DNA of 64,000 bases, taken from Mesorhabditis belari. Taxonomy: Eukaryota > Nematoda > Chromadorea > Rhabditida > Rhabditidae. The notes under the pieces were generated by a model that was not told the DNA's origin, made no database searches, and saw nothing but the letters and a program-made list of their open reading frames with translations. Below are positions 35,663 through 47,421 of the stretch, one piece after another; the stretch's first letter is position 1; each line of letters starts with the position of its first letter. Location of the stretch: the NCBI GenBank assembly GCA_958450365.1, contig CAUEEP010000927.1, positions 1,665,001-1,729,000 of the forward strand, read 5' to 3'. The position numbers and the translations under genes are program-made.

Positions 35663-37928
35663 TCGAAAAGTTAGGCGATATTCAAATTTGATTTTAAAAT
35701 CTAAATCCCAATTCTTTTCTTGGTGCAAAAGTGTTTGTAACTAAAAAAAAACTTGCCGGCTCAATCCCAGGTTTTTTACAATTGTTCTTGTTATTTTCCA
35801 TTTCTGTCATTCGTTTTTTTTCTTTCCAAACTTTCCAAACAAATTGCTCAATTCTCTGTTTTCTCATTTTTTCTTTGAGTATAAACTTTATCCACCTGAA
35901 TCACGAGTACAGATCAAATTCATTTGCAAAAACCCGGCGAGTTAAGTTAAATGGGAACATAAGAAATCAAAAATCGATGGGAAACCCGTGGAGAATCAGA
36001 TTTTGAAAAAGAAATGGTTCTATATTAGATAACAAAGAGAAATAGGTGACTAATCAGATCGATGAAGGAAACCAGCACAGCTGGGAAATGTCGGAATGTC
36101 AAGGGAAATGGTACTTGGGATTTCGATTGAGATTTTCGGCGAATTTTGGCAAATCACAGCTATCCTCTGATAGAAAAATTTCGAATCTTTCTTCTTGAGA
36201 TTTGGTTTTAAAAGCTTAACTGACTGGAATCTCAATATTCTTGAAAACTAACTGATTTTAGAACATAGATTTACTTTAGAACTTACTTTAGAACATAGAT
36301 TTCAGAAAATGGACAAGCAATCTATTAAACCTAAGCTCTGGCTTTGAAAAGACTGACTCAAGAACGTAAAAATCTTTCTCAATAGCAAAGCTTAACTTAA
36401 TTGACTGGAATAACAATATTCTTGAAAACTAACTTATTTTAGAACATAGATTTACTTTAGAACTTACTTTAGAGCATAGACTTACTGTAGAACTTACTTT
36501 AGAGCATAGATTTCAGAAAATAGACAAGGAATCTATTAAACTTAAGCTCTGGCATTGAAAAGACTCACTCAAGAACTTAAAAATCTTTCTCAATAGCAAT
36601 TAGCTTGAAAACTTTGGCTTACATCAGTGCATAATTTTCTGATCTTACCTAGATAGCCTTGCCAAAACAATTTTCAAACTTTCATACCTTTAATCTTGCT
36701 ATTGTTCAAGATTTACGCAAAAATTTCAAGCCTTAAATCAACTAAACTGCTAAATCTAAACATTAACAAGGTGTTCTGTTGGTTTAAAAGCCGCCTTCAT
36801 CTCAATTATTCCAAGAATATCAAAGAATCAAGAATCCAAGAATATTCCCTTCACGATTCCCTTAAAATAAACACAGGCAATCGATAGATCGATTTAATAC
36901 AATGAATCACAATTTAAAAATATTCTTGGGAAGCTTTATGACTAGACTTTCCAATTCAAATTGGGCACTGCTTGAGAGCGGCGATTCGTGGATGTGTTTT
37001 CTTCAAATCAACACAACTAAAATATTCATTTTTTATGATTTATCTTATTTCTAAAGTCTGATCCTTGCTTTTTAAAATCTTATTTCATTCTTAGAACTTG
37101 TTTTTACATTTAAATTTTCTTTAGAACAATGTTGAGAATTCTATTAGGTTGATGCATCTTTTGCATGTCTTTTTGTTCCTTTTCGTCTGCCGTTTCAAGC
37201 CAACAAATGCACGAATTAAACTACGGTTGATTTCATTAGAAAAACCAATTATTTTTCTGCAAAATAACATTAAAACGGGTTTAAAAATATTTAATGCCTG
37301 GATTTTCTTGAGAGTATGAAGTCGGGTAGTCAAAAAGGGCTAACTCGATGATGCGGTTTAGACACCTTAGCTAAAGAAAACCTATCTTCGTGTCAATAGA
37401 TAAAAGATAGAGCAAAAAAAGTTTGATTTTTCGCCAAAATTTCAGAGAAATTCATTCAGCCAATTTTTCCGTAGAGTTTTTTATAGATTTTTACGAAAAC
37501 TCTCGCTTTCACTCTCGAATTTGCTTGAAAGCGAACCGAAATTGATTTAAAAAGATGGAAATTAAACAAAAAAACACTTTTTTTATAGCGCAAACTATAG
37601 ATTAATTGGTGAATTTGTTACTTTTTAACAGAAGTACGAAAAAAACGAAAAGACTTATGCATCAACCTAATATTTAGTCTACTTTTGTTATTTATTATGA
37701 TCAAGACTCGATATTGCCCGATAAGACTTAAAGTGGATAGGTAAATCTCATGAATTTTCAAAGCTTTAGCCTACATTATTAAAATTCTAGAGTTTTTATA
37801 TAAAATGTAAATTTCACTGTTTCTAAAGATCAACTCGAGATTTGCCTTTCGATCGACGGGGATTTCAAGGAAACGAATAACTATTTGACGATGGGTTTAT
37901 AAATGTTTTGACCTGCATATTATAAAAT
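35663..37928. other. Intergenic region after the potassium channel
   Basis: Two tandem-like copies of an about 165-base repeat (cttgaaaactaac...tctttctcaatagcaa) lie at 36236-36390 and 36417-36606; a third is in the TWK intron at 34258-34425. A MITE lies at 37138-37673. No gene is seen. Confidence 0.6.
37138..37673. mobile_element. Mariner-type MITE with ggttgatgca ends, copy 1
   Basis: It starts TTAGGTTGATGCATCTTTTG and ends with the related ...gacttatgcatcaacctaa. About 535 bases without a full ORF. It is a diverged relative of the element at 40092-40613, sharing the interior words aaaattggctgaat and taaaacgggtttaaaa in inverse order. Confidence 0.75.
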
Positions 37929-39109
37929 TTACACCAATAACTTGAACAGTGAAAAAACCAACATTTGCGTAAAACCGCCGCCGACTCGTGGCTGAAAGAT
38001 CGATTCCTCTAGGAGAGCCGGCGTGAGATCCGAGATTTTTACCCGTTGTCGTTTCAATACCTAGAAATTGTTGTGTTTAAAAGGATCAGATTCATCAATC
38101 AGTTAGCTGTCTGTCTATTCAACTACTGGTCTTACCAGTTCCCAGTACTGGAGACTGGTAAGACCAAGGCTAAAACCAAGGCTAAGACCAAGGCTAAGAC
38201 CAAGGCTAAGACCAAGTCAAGCTAAGTAAGAGCTAAGTCTATCTCCTTAAAACTTAAATCACCTGTATATTTGATAAATCCTGGCAAATACTTTCACAAA
38301 TCTCGTCAAGAGAAGAACGTCTGGAAAAGAATGGGTAAACTTGAGATAAAGCTTCATTTATTGTGGATTTTCTCAAAACTCACACTCTTTTATAAGCATT
38401 TCTCTTCTGAGAATCTTGCAGCTGAACAATTTCATGCTGTTCGTGGATTTTTGAGAGATTCGCTGGGACGGAAATAGATGAGCGAGTGAGACCGGTTGAT
38501 TGAGATTGAGTATCGAGAGAAGTATCACACGACTTTTCGAAGGAACTTTCCTGGAACATTTTGAATAAAGTAGAAAAATAGGATTTGGGTCTCAATTCTG
38601 TCTTGAAGATTGATCTAGCTCTTGAACATTTTTTGGTGATCACTAACTTCATCTTCCATTTCCTCATCTTCCTTCTCGTAGACCGAACCGGGCTCTGCTG
38701 TAGCATATGAATCGCTAAATGGACTTTTGAAAACAGGTATTGACTTACTAGTGCCGATATCATTAAGTATTGTTAATCTAGCGTTAATGATAAGGATAAT
38801 TTAGATATTGAATATTAAGATTAATAAAGATAATCTAGATATTAAAAATAAGTATAATCTAAAGACTGGGTGGCTAGGTGCTTAACTTGGTTAGACTTTG
38901 CTTAACGATCTTTCTTGCCAACCACAGAGCACTAGATTATTAACTGATTTTCTCTAGATTAGACTATCTCTAGATCTCTAGATCTCTAGATTAAATCCCT
39001 TCACTTATCTTGCTTTTACCTTGAAAAGCATCTCGATGCCACAAAGAGTGTCTCCTGGTCGACGGCTTTTGGTGGGCACATCATAATCATTGACAGATAG
39101 GACCAGGTT
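37929..39109 (-). CDS. 3' part of a gene with a possible C2-domain fragment
   Basis: Exons in order of transcription: 39109-39020, a tentative small exon 38931-38907, 38697-38648, 38550-38384, 38320-38263 and 38060-37929 with the stop. Phases agree if the small exon is used. The first exon reads NLVLSVNDYDVPTKSRRPGD then TLCGIEMLFK, which looks like the late strands of a C2 domain (LVLSVxDYD...). An acidic stretch (YEKEDEEMEDE), a Ser-rich stretch (CDTSLDTQSQSTGLTRSSIS) and SLDEICESICQDLSNIQ follow. The 5' exons were not found upstream, where satellite DNA begins, so the gene may be truncated or have a very long intron. Synaptotagmin-like or other C2 proteins are possible; I do not name it. 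Confidence 0.5.
38150..38232. repeat. Short tandem repeat
   Basis: The unit aaggctaagacc repeats about five times at 38165-38225 in the last intron of the preceding gene. Next to it is an inverted pair ggtcttaccagt/actggtaagacc around the word ccagtactgg. Confidence 0.8.
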
Positions 39110-39790
39110 CTGAAATGGTCATTGAATGGTTTGAAAGGTAAAAGTTTCGAAAGTAAAGAAGAGTAAATCGATTGTGTTTTCCAAAAATAGTGATTCTAGA
39201 ATGAAAAAAAGAAACGTGTATAAACAAGGAAAAGGCTGGGAAATGAAGGGAATTGTGTTTTCATAAAAACAACAACAATTACGAAATATGGAGAAAGATG
39301 GAAACGATGAGAGAAAGAGGAAATTTCAGGGCAAAGGAAAATGGAGATATGAGATGAGAGTCAAAGAAAATCGCAGAGATTCAAAGATCGAGAAATGTTT
39401 TTTTAACAAAGATTTGAAAGAGATGGGCAAAGGAAGTTTTGATAAGGAAAAGATCAAAAAGTCAAAGTTTTGTTTGGAAAAATATTGAGCAACTTTGATA
39501 ATTGCGAAATGAGAGAAGAAGTTTTGGCAAAGTTTCAAGATCATTTTTGAAGAGAAAATTGATTTTCAATATTATTATTACTTCTAAATAGCTAACAAAT
39601 AGTGTAAACGATTAAAAATCTCAAGATTTCAAGATTAAAAACTGAAAACGCATCCTTTTTAGTGTACTGAATTTGTTCTTTTAAAATGGGAAGTTTTTAA
39701 TGTTTTGTAAAGTGCTCAATGTACACTAGAAAGAATGTGTTTCCAGTTTTAAACTAGTATTGAATTTTGAATAGTCTTCATTATTAAAGT
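39110..39790. other. A-rich region upstream of the C2-like exons
   Basis: No gene. The forward ORF at 39288-39488 is Lys-rich because of base composition. No splice sites or family features were found. Confidence 0.5.
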
Positions 39791-40815
39791 ATATGGTTGG
39801 ATTGGATTGGATTGGATTGATTGGATTGGAAGAACCAAGTTGGATTGGTTATTCATTATTAAAGTATATGGTTGGATTGGATTGATTGGATTGGATTGAT
39901 TGGATTGGATTGGATTGATTGGATTGGATTGATTGGATTGGATTGAATTGGATTGATTGGATTGGATTGATTGGATTGGATTGAATTGGATTGATTGGAT
40001 TGGATTGATTGGATTGGATTGAATTGGATTGATTGGATTGGATTGATTGGATTGGAAGAACCAAGTTGGATTGGTTATTCATTATTAAAGTATTAGGTTG
40101 ATGCAAAAGTCTTTTTCATTTTTTTCGTACTTCTGTTAAAAAAATAACAAAGTCATCAATTAACCTATGGTTTGCTCTAAATGAAAAGTGTTTATTGTTC
40201 AATTTCCCATCTTTTTAAGTCAACTTGGGTTCACTTTCAAGCAAATTCGAGAGTGAAAACGGGTTTTTCATAAAAATCTATAAAAACCTCTATAAAGAAA
40301 TTGGCTGAATCAATTTCTCTGAAATTTTGGCGAAATATCAAACTTTTTTTTCTCTATCTTTTATTTATTAACATCAAGATTGGTTTCCTTAGCTAAAGCG
40401 TCTAAAATGCATCATCGAGCCGTCGCCTTTTTTGACTACCCGACTTCAGGCTCTCAAAAAAATCTAGACATAAGACATTTTAAACTCGTTTTAATGTCAT
40501 TTTGCAGAAAAATAATTGGCCTTTCGAATGCAATAAACCGTTGTTCAATTGGTGCATTTGTTACTTTTTAACGGAAGTACGAAAAAAATGAAAAAGACTT
40601 TTGCATCAACCTAATATATGGTTGGATTGGATTGATTGGATTGGATTGATTGGATTGGATTGGATTGGATTGATTGGATTGGATTGATTGGATTGATTGG
40701 ATTGATTGGATTGATTGGATTGATTGGATTGATTGGATTGGATTGATTGGATTGGATTGATTGGATTAGAAGAACCAAGTTGGATTGGTTATTCATTATT
40801 AAAGTATATGATTGG
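39791..40815. repeat. ATTGG satellite interrupted by a MITE
   Basis: Arrays of ggattggattgatt-type units lie at 39793-40075 and 40620-40770, each bounded by agaaccaagttggattggtt and attattaaagtatatgg. The element 40092-40613 splits the array. Asn/Pro/Ile/Gln-rich ORFs over it are translations of the satellite. Confidence 0.92.
40092..40613. mobile_element. Mariner-type MITE with a clear TA target duplication, copy 2
   Basis: It starts TTAGGTTGATGCAAAAGTCT and ends with its near-complement ...gacttttgcatcaacctaa. The flanks are aaagTA and TAtatgg. The uninterrupted site aaagtatatgg occurs at 39787 and 39858, so insertion at a TA with duplication can be read directly. No transposase is encoded. 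Confidence 0.9.
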
Positions 40816-41142
40816 ATTGGCTTTAGTGTTTCGTAAAGTGTTCAATGTACACGAGAAAGAATGTGTTTCCAGTTTTAAACTCAAAGTACATTTTGTTATT
40901 CAATCAATCCAAGCAATCAATCACAATCAAAACAAATCCTACTAAAACCTAAACTAAAGCCATAACAGAACTTCAAATTCTTAACTTAAACATAAATCTT
41001 GAAAGCCAATGATCGTTATTTTGTGGAGTGACGATGCTGGTCAATGAAAGGAAATAGTCGTTTTGATGGCTTCAGTTTATGTGCAAGACAACCCGTAGTT
41101 TAATTTCAACGGGCACGATTGGTTACATTGCTTTGATTGGGA

Positions 41143-41210
41143 TAACTTCGAACCTGCGACCAACGTTGCTTAACTTGGCAGATCGAATGGCATGCTCAAC
41201 GTGGCAAGAA
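41143..41210 (-). pseudogene. 5S rRNA-like fragment
   Basis: Reverse strand: CACGTTGAGCATGCCATTCG followed by ATCTGCCAAGTTAAGCAACG and TTGG, then GGTTCGAAG. This closely follows the middle of nematode 5S rRNA, including the A-box-like AAGTTAAGCAACGTTG. The 5' start and 3' third do not continue as 5S, so it is a fragment or a 5S-derived SINE head. Confidence 0.75.
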
Positions 41211-42473
41211 CATAAACAGAAACGTAAGAATTAGTGATTAGAAAGCTGCACAACAATCAATCAAAAATAGAGTCTGATTAGCTCAAGAATGGGATGAAAT
41301 GTTTGGAAACTCGAAAACAATGTCTGCAAGTTTCAGCTAGAAAAACATCTAAACGAGTGCCAAAAGCGAATCACATGACTCTGCCTGCCGTTTTTTTCTT
41401 TTCAATTTCATCTCCTTTCCCAACCTTTTTCCTCTCTTTATCGCTCCTTTCATTGAAAGACCAGACAGATCAAAATTGGAGAAAAGAAGCGTGGAAAAAT
41501 AGAAAAACGTAGCATTTGAGAGAATAATGAACTTAATCTATAAAACGAAAGACTTTTAATGAGAGATTGAAAAGTTAGAGTTAAAGATCTTTTTGACTTT
41601 TGATGACTCATCGGTGTTTTTATTGCTCAAGACTGGATTTGAGAAGGGTTTATCGATCAAAGTAGACACAAAATATGCACAAAAGTCTAAAAAAAGCAGT
41701 TGGATTTCGTAAATTGACTGACTTACATAAATAAGCTTTTTTTAAAGCCAAATTGTCACAAATATTCAAAGAAAATTTAGATCTAAATGATCAGTGAGAA
41801 CTTATATCCATTCCAAGAAAGATCGAGAAGTATTTGAAGAAAAGAACAAACTTTTTTTTGATAAAACGAGGTGAGAATCGAATCATATGATGTGGTTGAG
41901 GAGAGAAATTTGGAAAGAAAGGAAAAAAAAGGAGATTCTCTAAAAATTTGGCGAAGAAAAGAAGGGAAACGGGGAAATCGATTAGAAAAAGAGATTTTCT
42001 TTGAAAAGATATGAATTTTTGATTCACTGATAGGTAATTTATATCAGAATACTTTAATTTGACAATTATTGAAAGCAAATAGAGTGTGAAAGATCAAACA
42101 ACATCTGTTTCGCGATGGCGGTAAATTGCCAATGGAAAATGAGAGAGAAGATTTTGCTAAACAATGTTATTTTTGCACTGCAAATCCCAGTAAACAACGT
42201 TGTTTTCCGTAAACTTGGAAAGGAGCCAAAAATCTTTATTCTTTCCTAACAATTTTAGCAGGAAACAGAAAGCTGACGTCTGACAGAAAGGTAATAGATC
42301 AATAGATAGAAAAAAATATAGAATAGTAGATAGAAAAAATAGATAGATAGATAGATAGAAATTGATTGATTGATTGATAGAATAGCTAGAAATAGATAGA
42401 AAAAATAGAGAATAGTAGATAGAAAAAAATATAGAATAGTAGATAGAAAAAATAGATATATAGAAAAAATAGA

Positions 42474-42631
42474 TACCGTATTTCCTCTAATAAACGCCCC
42501 CCCCCTTGACCAACTTTGGACGCTTCGTTCTCAGCTCCATTTGGAGATATATTAAACATAAAAATACCTCAAAATGGGGCTGAGAACGAAGCGTCCAAAG
42601 TTGGTCAAGGGGCGTTATTGAGAATACGGTA
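42474..42631. mobile_element. Foldback element within the GATA-type microsatellite
   Basis: It starts TACCGTATTTCCTCTAATAA and ends with ...attgagaatacggta. The inner arms are near-perfect (gaccaactttggacgcttcg and complement). About 158 bases, with TA ends. It is related at the termini to the MITE at 899-1120. Confidence 0.85.
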
Positions 42632-43181
42632 GGTAGATAGAAATCGATAGATAGATTGATAGAATAGCTAGAAATAGATAGAAAAAAGCTTTACACATTC
42701 AATACTTGAAAGCTTTAAATAATTCTTAGCAAATTTGTAAGCAAACCTTTGTTTAGTCTATAAAGATTCTAGATTTTAAAATTGAAATGACATTTTTCAT
42801 TCTTATTCAGACTAAAAGGAAATCTTCTCCAAACAAGTACAAGTTCAAAAGAAAAACTAATTCAGAGATGACTCTAATCAGCTCAACAAAAAGATTCATA
42901 TCCCCCTAGTGGCGTGAATGAAAAGAAAAAGAGAAATGTGGTGGGTGAATGAATGTTCGGTGGTCATCTGCGTTGGCGTTTCTCTCTCGATCTCTCACTT
43001 CTCTCATCTATTTCCCAGACTATTAGATTCACACGGAGTGAGTAATGTTTTGCGAATCTGTACTGGGAAATGAATAGAAAGTTACGTCATTAAATGGAAA
43101 TCAAAAAGGAAATCAAAAAGGTTGAACTTTTGAACTAATGATCTTTGCACAAGTTTTGTATAAACTTGCAAAAGTATTACT

Positions 43182-43450
43182 TACCGTAAATACTGTAATA
43201 GTACCCCACCCCCTCGTACAGTCGCGTAGACGAAAAAGTTTTTTTAGTATTTCATTTTTTGCAAAGCGCCCGTACTTCCAAAAAGTGCGTCTTTGGTATC
43301 AAAAAATAGCTGAAATTCAGGGCTATTTTTTGATACCTAAGCGCACACTGTAGCATAAGCCAGTGTCGAGAAAAACTCGTTCAAAGCTAGACTGCGCAAT
43401 ACTGCGGACCGTCATTATGGGGGTGGGGTACTATTACAGTATTTACGGTA
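43182..43450. mobile_element. CCGTAAATACTG-type MITE, copy 4
   Basis: It runs from TACCGTAAATACTGTAATAG to ctattacagtatttacggta, 269 bases. It is the most complete copy and is colinear with 12789-13057. Confidence 0.9.
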
Positions 43451-44613
43451 TGATTAAATATTCAAAAATTTGATATGAATTTTTTGAATTTGTTTGTATC
43501 TTTGATTTAAATTCTTGATCGTGTTAAAAAAAGCTAGCTAAGGATCCTTTAATCCTTCAATACTTGTCTTCTTTTCATTTAAATTCTATCTTTCACAAAA
43601 TTTTAGAGTTTAAAAGAACTAGAAGAGTTTAGTACAATATAAAGCTTTGATTCTTTTTCTTTGCTTTGATTTCTACAATATAAAGCTTTGATTCTTTTTC
43701 TTTTCTAAATTCAATGACTAATCTAATCTTTGAAATGAATACAGAAAGAAATATGACGTCATTGCGTAAACTGTTTCGAAAGTTTTGAAATAAAATCAAA
43801 TTCTTAGATCAAGTAATCGCCAATTTCCGGTTTTATAGAAATTTTCCGAGAACAAATTCCACAAATTGCTTCATCAAAGAGATCGAAAAACTTTTCGAAA
43901 AGACTTTTAAAAAAAGAAATTTTGATAGAAAATTGAATCTTTATGAAAGTAAAGTTAAAAACTTTCTAAATTTTCTATTTCTTTTTTTTTCAAGAGTTCA
44001 ATTTGACGTGTCTAATGATAACAAAAAATTTTGATGATTAATTTTTCGAAAATAATAAATTGCAACTTTAAAAACAGGTGTAAATTTTAGCTAAATGTCA
44101 TTTCATTTGAACTTTTAATTAAAGTTTGTTGGTAAAAAAAATGGAAAAAGGTAAAAAAAATGAGACCAAGTAAATAGGAAATGTGAGCAGAGAAGGGGGA
44201 AAAAGAAGACAAAAAAATTGAAAAGACTTGGAAAATTCGAAAGCTTTTTGACGTCAACGAGAAGAAAAACACGAGTTTTAAGTAGATTTAATAATGAGGC
44301 TTTGAAAATAAAAAGAAAAGGTTTTCAAAACGAAAATCTGAGTCAGTTTTTAGTTGAAAGAAGGGTGAAATTGATTTCAAATTGTTCAATTGTTTAAAAT
44401 TATCAATACTTGTTTAAAATCAACAAGAATTGAAACGTTTACTTCGAGAAAGTGATTTGCTGTTCTTTTCTTATCTTTTGCCTCCATTTTTCGCGAACAA
44501 GTCGAGTCAAGTCGCGTTTTGAAATTCAGGACCAATGTTGAACGTTCGAGAATGTGTCTGTAGTTATCGTACTTGAAAAAATTCTTTTATTTATTCTTTC
44601 TCTAAAAAAGCGT

Positions 44614-44686
44614 AGGTCCTGGCCGGGGTCGAACCGGCGACCTTGCCCGTGTGAAGGGCACGTGATAACCACTACACCACAGGACC
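44614..44686 (-). tRNA. tRNA-Val (anticodon CAC)
   Basis: Reverse strand starts GGTCCTGTGGTGTAGTGGTT. The acceptor stem GGTCCTG pairs with CAGGACC. The anticodon stem is TGCCC/GGGCA with loop TTCACAC, so the anticodon is CAC. The T arm is CCGGTTCGACCCCGG. A run of six T follows on the transcribed strand. The base after the acceptor stem is T, which is unusual for a discriminator. It lies 183 bases downstream of the reverse TIMP-like gene. Confidence 0.93.
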
Positions 44687-44868
44687 GATGGAGGGACTGC
44701 CGAAAGAGGCCATAATGACTTTTTGCAAAAAGATCAAACTTTAAATCTTCATTTTGCAATATCTATTTTTAAGCCTTGTAGCTTTCCGATTAACTTGCAA
44801 AATAATTTATTCATCGCATATGTACAGAAGAAATGTTTGTAAAGATTGTTCACGCATCCATTTTCACC

Positions 44869-45702
44869 TTAAAGTCCGGGAATCGGAATTGGGAGTGTGT
44901 TGAGGATTGATGGAACCCTGAAATAGGATTAGAAATTGATTGAGTGGATATTTGAATACTGGAGGAGTGCAGGGAATGATCCGAAGAGAGAAAGGAGTGG
45001 ATCGAGATTGAGAAGGTTCAAAAGAAGACAGACAATCGCTTGGACAGCGGCGAGGATTTGGTTTAAGACATCTTGTTTCACCTGAAATTCAAATATTGAT
45101 AACTGTTTTAGAATCCAGTATACCAGAGTCCAGAGTGGGGAGACGATTGGAGTCACTTCATCCAAGACAACAGTCAGAACTTGGAGACAGAGATTGGCGT
45201 AGAGATTGGTCTGTCCAGTCAACAAGCCTGGAATGGACTGCGATGATTGTATTGTCAAGTATTTCTTACCAGAGAGCAGATATTCAGTGTTCACTTCCAA
45301 TTCCAATCCACACGGACCTTCGGGAATGATGAGAATAGTTGGAAGAGTGAGATTTCCTTGAAGGATTTGAAGATGTTCAAGGGTATACTCAACAAAAGTG
45401 ATTCCATTGACGGTTTGAATGGTTTTTGTCAGGATGTTGACATGGGAAACTGGAAAAATTGATGGGTAAAGATTGACTGAAAGAAACTTACTCCAATCAA
45501 GGATACAAACGAGGGCATCAAGATTTGGAATGACTGGGCAATCACAGACTCCATTCAAATTGGGAAGTGGAATGGGAAGAGATGGGACTGAGACTCCGCC
45601 AGAAGCTCCAGCTGAAGCTCCACCAGAGAATCCAAGCAATCCAGCCCACGATGGAGTGGCCAAGAGGGCAAGGAAGAGGGGGAGGTGGAGAGCGGACATC
45701 AT
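44869..45702 (-). CDS. TIMP/NTR-like secreted protein, copy A
   Basis: Five exons in order of transcription: 45702-45492, 45449-45270, 45227-45124, 45081-44960 and 44917-44869; 221 residues. Each of the four introns is exactly 42 bases. A signal peptide covers residues 1-20 (MMSALHLPLFLALLATPSWA), then comes a Gly/Ala/Ser-rich linker. C53-D-C55 starts an NTR-like region: CDCPVIPNLDALVC, then EGPCGLELEVNTEYLLSG, then NLCLQV, the pattern of the tissue inhibitor of metalloproteases N-terminal domain. The C-terminal third is Leu-rich and ends NTLPIPIPGL, echoing SVPSLPIPLPNL in the linker. TIMPs block matrix metalloproteases through a free N-terminal cysteine; here 32 residues would precede it, so inhibition is doubtful. 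A 5' UTR intron precedes the ATG. It differs from copy B at D/G and F/L. Confidence 0.8.
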
Positions 45703-46400
45703 GACCTGGGAAGTATCTTTATTATAAGAATTAGATCGTATCAAAGATTTTAAGATCTTTAGTTCTACAGTATCTTTAGTTAACATTGAGCTTCTACTTT
45801 GTTAAGTTTAAAAGTTGAACTCACTTGGTTTGTTGAGTTGAAAGACGAGGTTGTTGATACTTTACTCGATTTAAGCTTGCTTTATATACTGGACTCTATC
45901 CAGTGAATCTCTGAACATCGATCAGCTCAGAGACATCATGATTGACCAAAATAAGCTTTTCCTTTTTGACATTACAATAGAAACACCTGCATTTTGCATA
46001 TTTCATGCAATCAATCGTATGTTTTGATCAAATAGAAGATCATCTAGTGACTGTTATTCAGAGTTTTGATTCAAGAATAGCGACTCCGGTTTTAGATTTT
46101 TGAGCTGTTCACAACAATAGTCTAAACCCTTTCCAAAAATATGCAAATTGAAAAGCATAAACGTCCAAAACAGCTGTATGCAAGGAGACAATGGAAGCGG
46201 GGAAACAGTTCACTCTGAAAGTTGATCACTCACTCTTGAAAGTGAGCAAAACATGATGTTTTTGTCGAAAATATTCAAATTTCAATCAAAAATTACGTTT
46301 CCTACGGTAAAAATAGTAAGGAATGGTTTGTTTTGTACAAGCACGCCCAATCACTGATCTCTTTAGCTGATCGATGTTCAGAGATTCACTGGATAATTTA

Positions 46401-46412
46401 CTATATAAAGCA
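46401..46412 (+). promoter_or_regulatory. TATA box of TIMP-like copy B
   Basis: ctatataaagc lies about 45-55 bases before the probable transcript start. A 5' UTR exon ends ...caaaccaa|gtgagttc near 46463, and its intron ends at cttcccag (46584), 3 bases before the ATG. Copy A has tatataaag in mirror position (about 45880-45890), but the sequence just upstream of the box differs between the copies. Confidence 0.6.
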
Positions 46413-46587
46413 AGCTTAAATCGAGTAAAGTATCAACAACCTCGTCTTTCAACTCAACAAACCAAGTGAGTTCAACTTTTAAACTTAACAAAGTAGAAGC
46501 TCAATGTTAACTAAAGATACTGTAGAACTAAAGATCTTAAAATCTTTGATACGATCTAATTCTTATAATAAAGATACTTCCCAGGTC

Positions 46588-47421
46588 ATGATGTCCGCTC
46601 TCCACCTCCCCCTCTTCCTTGCCCTCTTGGCCACTCCATCGTGGGCTGGATTGCTTGGATTCTCTGGTGGAGCTTCAGCTGGAGCTTCTGGCGGAGTCTC
46701 AGTCCCATCTCTTCCCATTCCACTTCCCAATTTGAATGGAGTCTGTGATTGCCCAGTCATTCCAAATCTTGATGCCCTCGTTTGTATCCTTGATTGGAGT
46801 AAGTTTCTTTCAGTCAATCTTTACCCATCAATTTTTCCAGTTTCCCATGTCAACATTCTGACAAAAACCATTCAAACCGTCAATGGAATCACTTTTGTTG
46901 AGTATACCCTTGAACATCTTCAAATCCTTCAAGGAAATCTCACTCTTCCAACTATTCTCATCATTCCCGAAGGTCCGTGTGGATTGGAATTGGAAGTGAA
47001 CACTGAATATCTGCTCTCTGGTAAGAAATACTTGACAATACAATCATCGCAGTCCATTCCAGGCTTGTTGACTGGACAGACCAATCTCTACGCCAATCTC
47101 TGTCTCCAAGTTCTGACTGTTGTCTTGGATGAAGTGACTCCAATCGTCTCCCCACTCTGGACTCTGGTATACTGGATTCTAAAACAGTTATCAATATTTG
47201 AATTTCAGGTGAAACAAGGTGTCTTAAACCAAATCCTCGCCGCTGTCCAAGCGATTGTCTGTCTTCTTTTGAACCTTCTCAATCTCGATCCACTCCTTTC
47301 TCTCTTCGGATCACTCCCTGCACTCCTCCAGTATTCAAATATCCACTCAATCAATTTCTAATCCTATTTCAGGGTTCCATCAATCCTCAACACACTCCCA
47401 ATTCCGATTCCCGGACTTTAA
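46588..47421 (+). CDS. TIMP/NTR-like secreted protein, copy B
   Basis: Five exons: 46588-46798, 46841-47020, 47063-47166, 47209-47330 and 47373-47421; 221 residues, nearly identical to copy A. Differences seen are KQG for KQD after intron 3 and SLP for SFP near the C-terminus, plus a silent change. Introns 1-3 are 42 bases, divisible by three and without in-frame stops, so unspliced reading stays open for 285 codons and ends in intron 4. The correct splice uses GTAAGT or GTATAC donors and TTCCAG or TTTCAG acceptors. Transcription diverges from copy A across about 885 bases between the start codons. The two ATGs at 46588 and 46591 are adjacent. The protein is probably secreted; its partner is unknown. 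Confidence 0.8.

Larger units (their letters stand above)
41220..44600. other. Intergenic region rich in simple repeats
   Basis: It holds a GATAGA/TAGAAA microsatellite (42295-42475 and 42632-42690), a foldback element (42474-42631) and a MITE (43182-43450). The forward ORF at 41294-41512 and the reverse ORFs at 41791 and 44087 have no support. A stretch at 42890-43030 is less AT-rich and may be a promoter or UTR. No gene was recognised. Confidence 0.5.

Noticed and set aside
39849..40796. ORFs rich in Asn, Pro, Ile, Gln
   Set aside because: They are translations of the ATTGG satellite.
45096..47361. 285-codon single-exon ORFs over the TIMP-like genes and the ORFs antisense to them
   Set aside because: The open frame crosses three 42-base introns with good splice sites and ends inside the fourth. 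The antisense ORFs are shadows.
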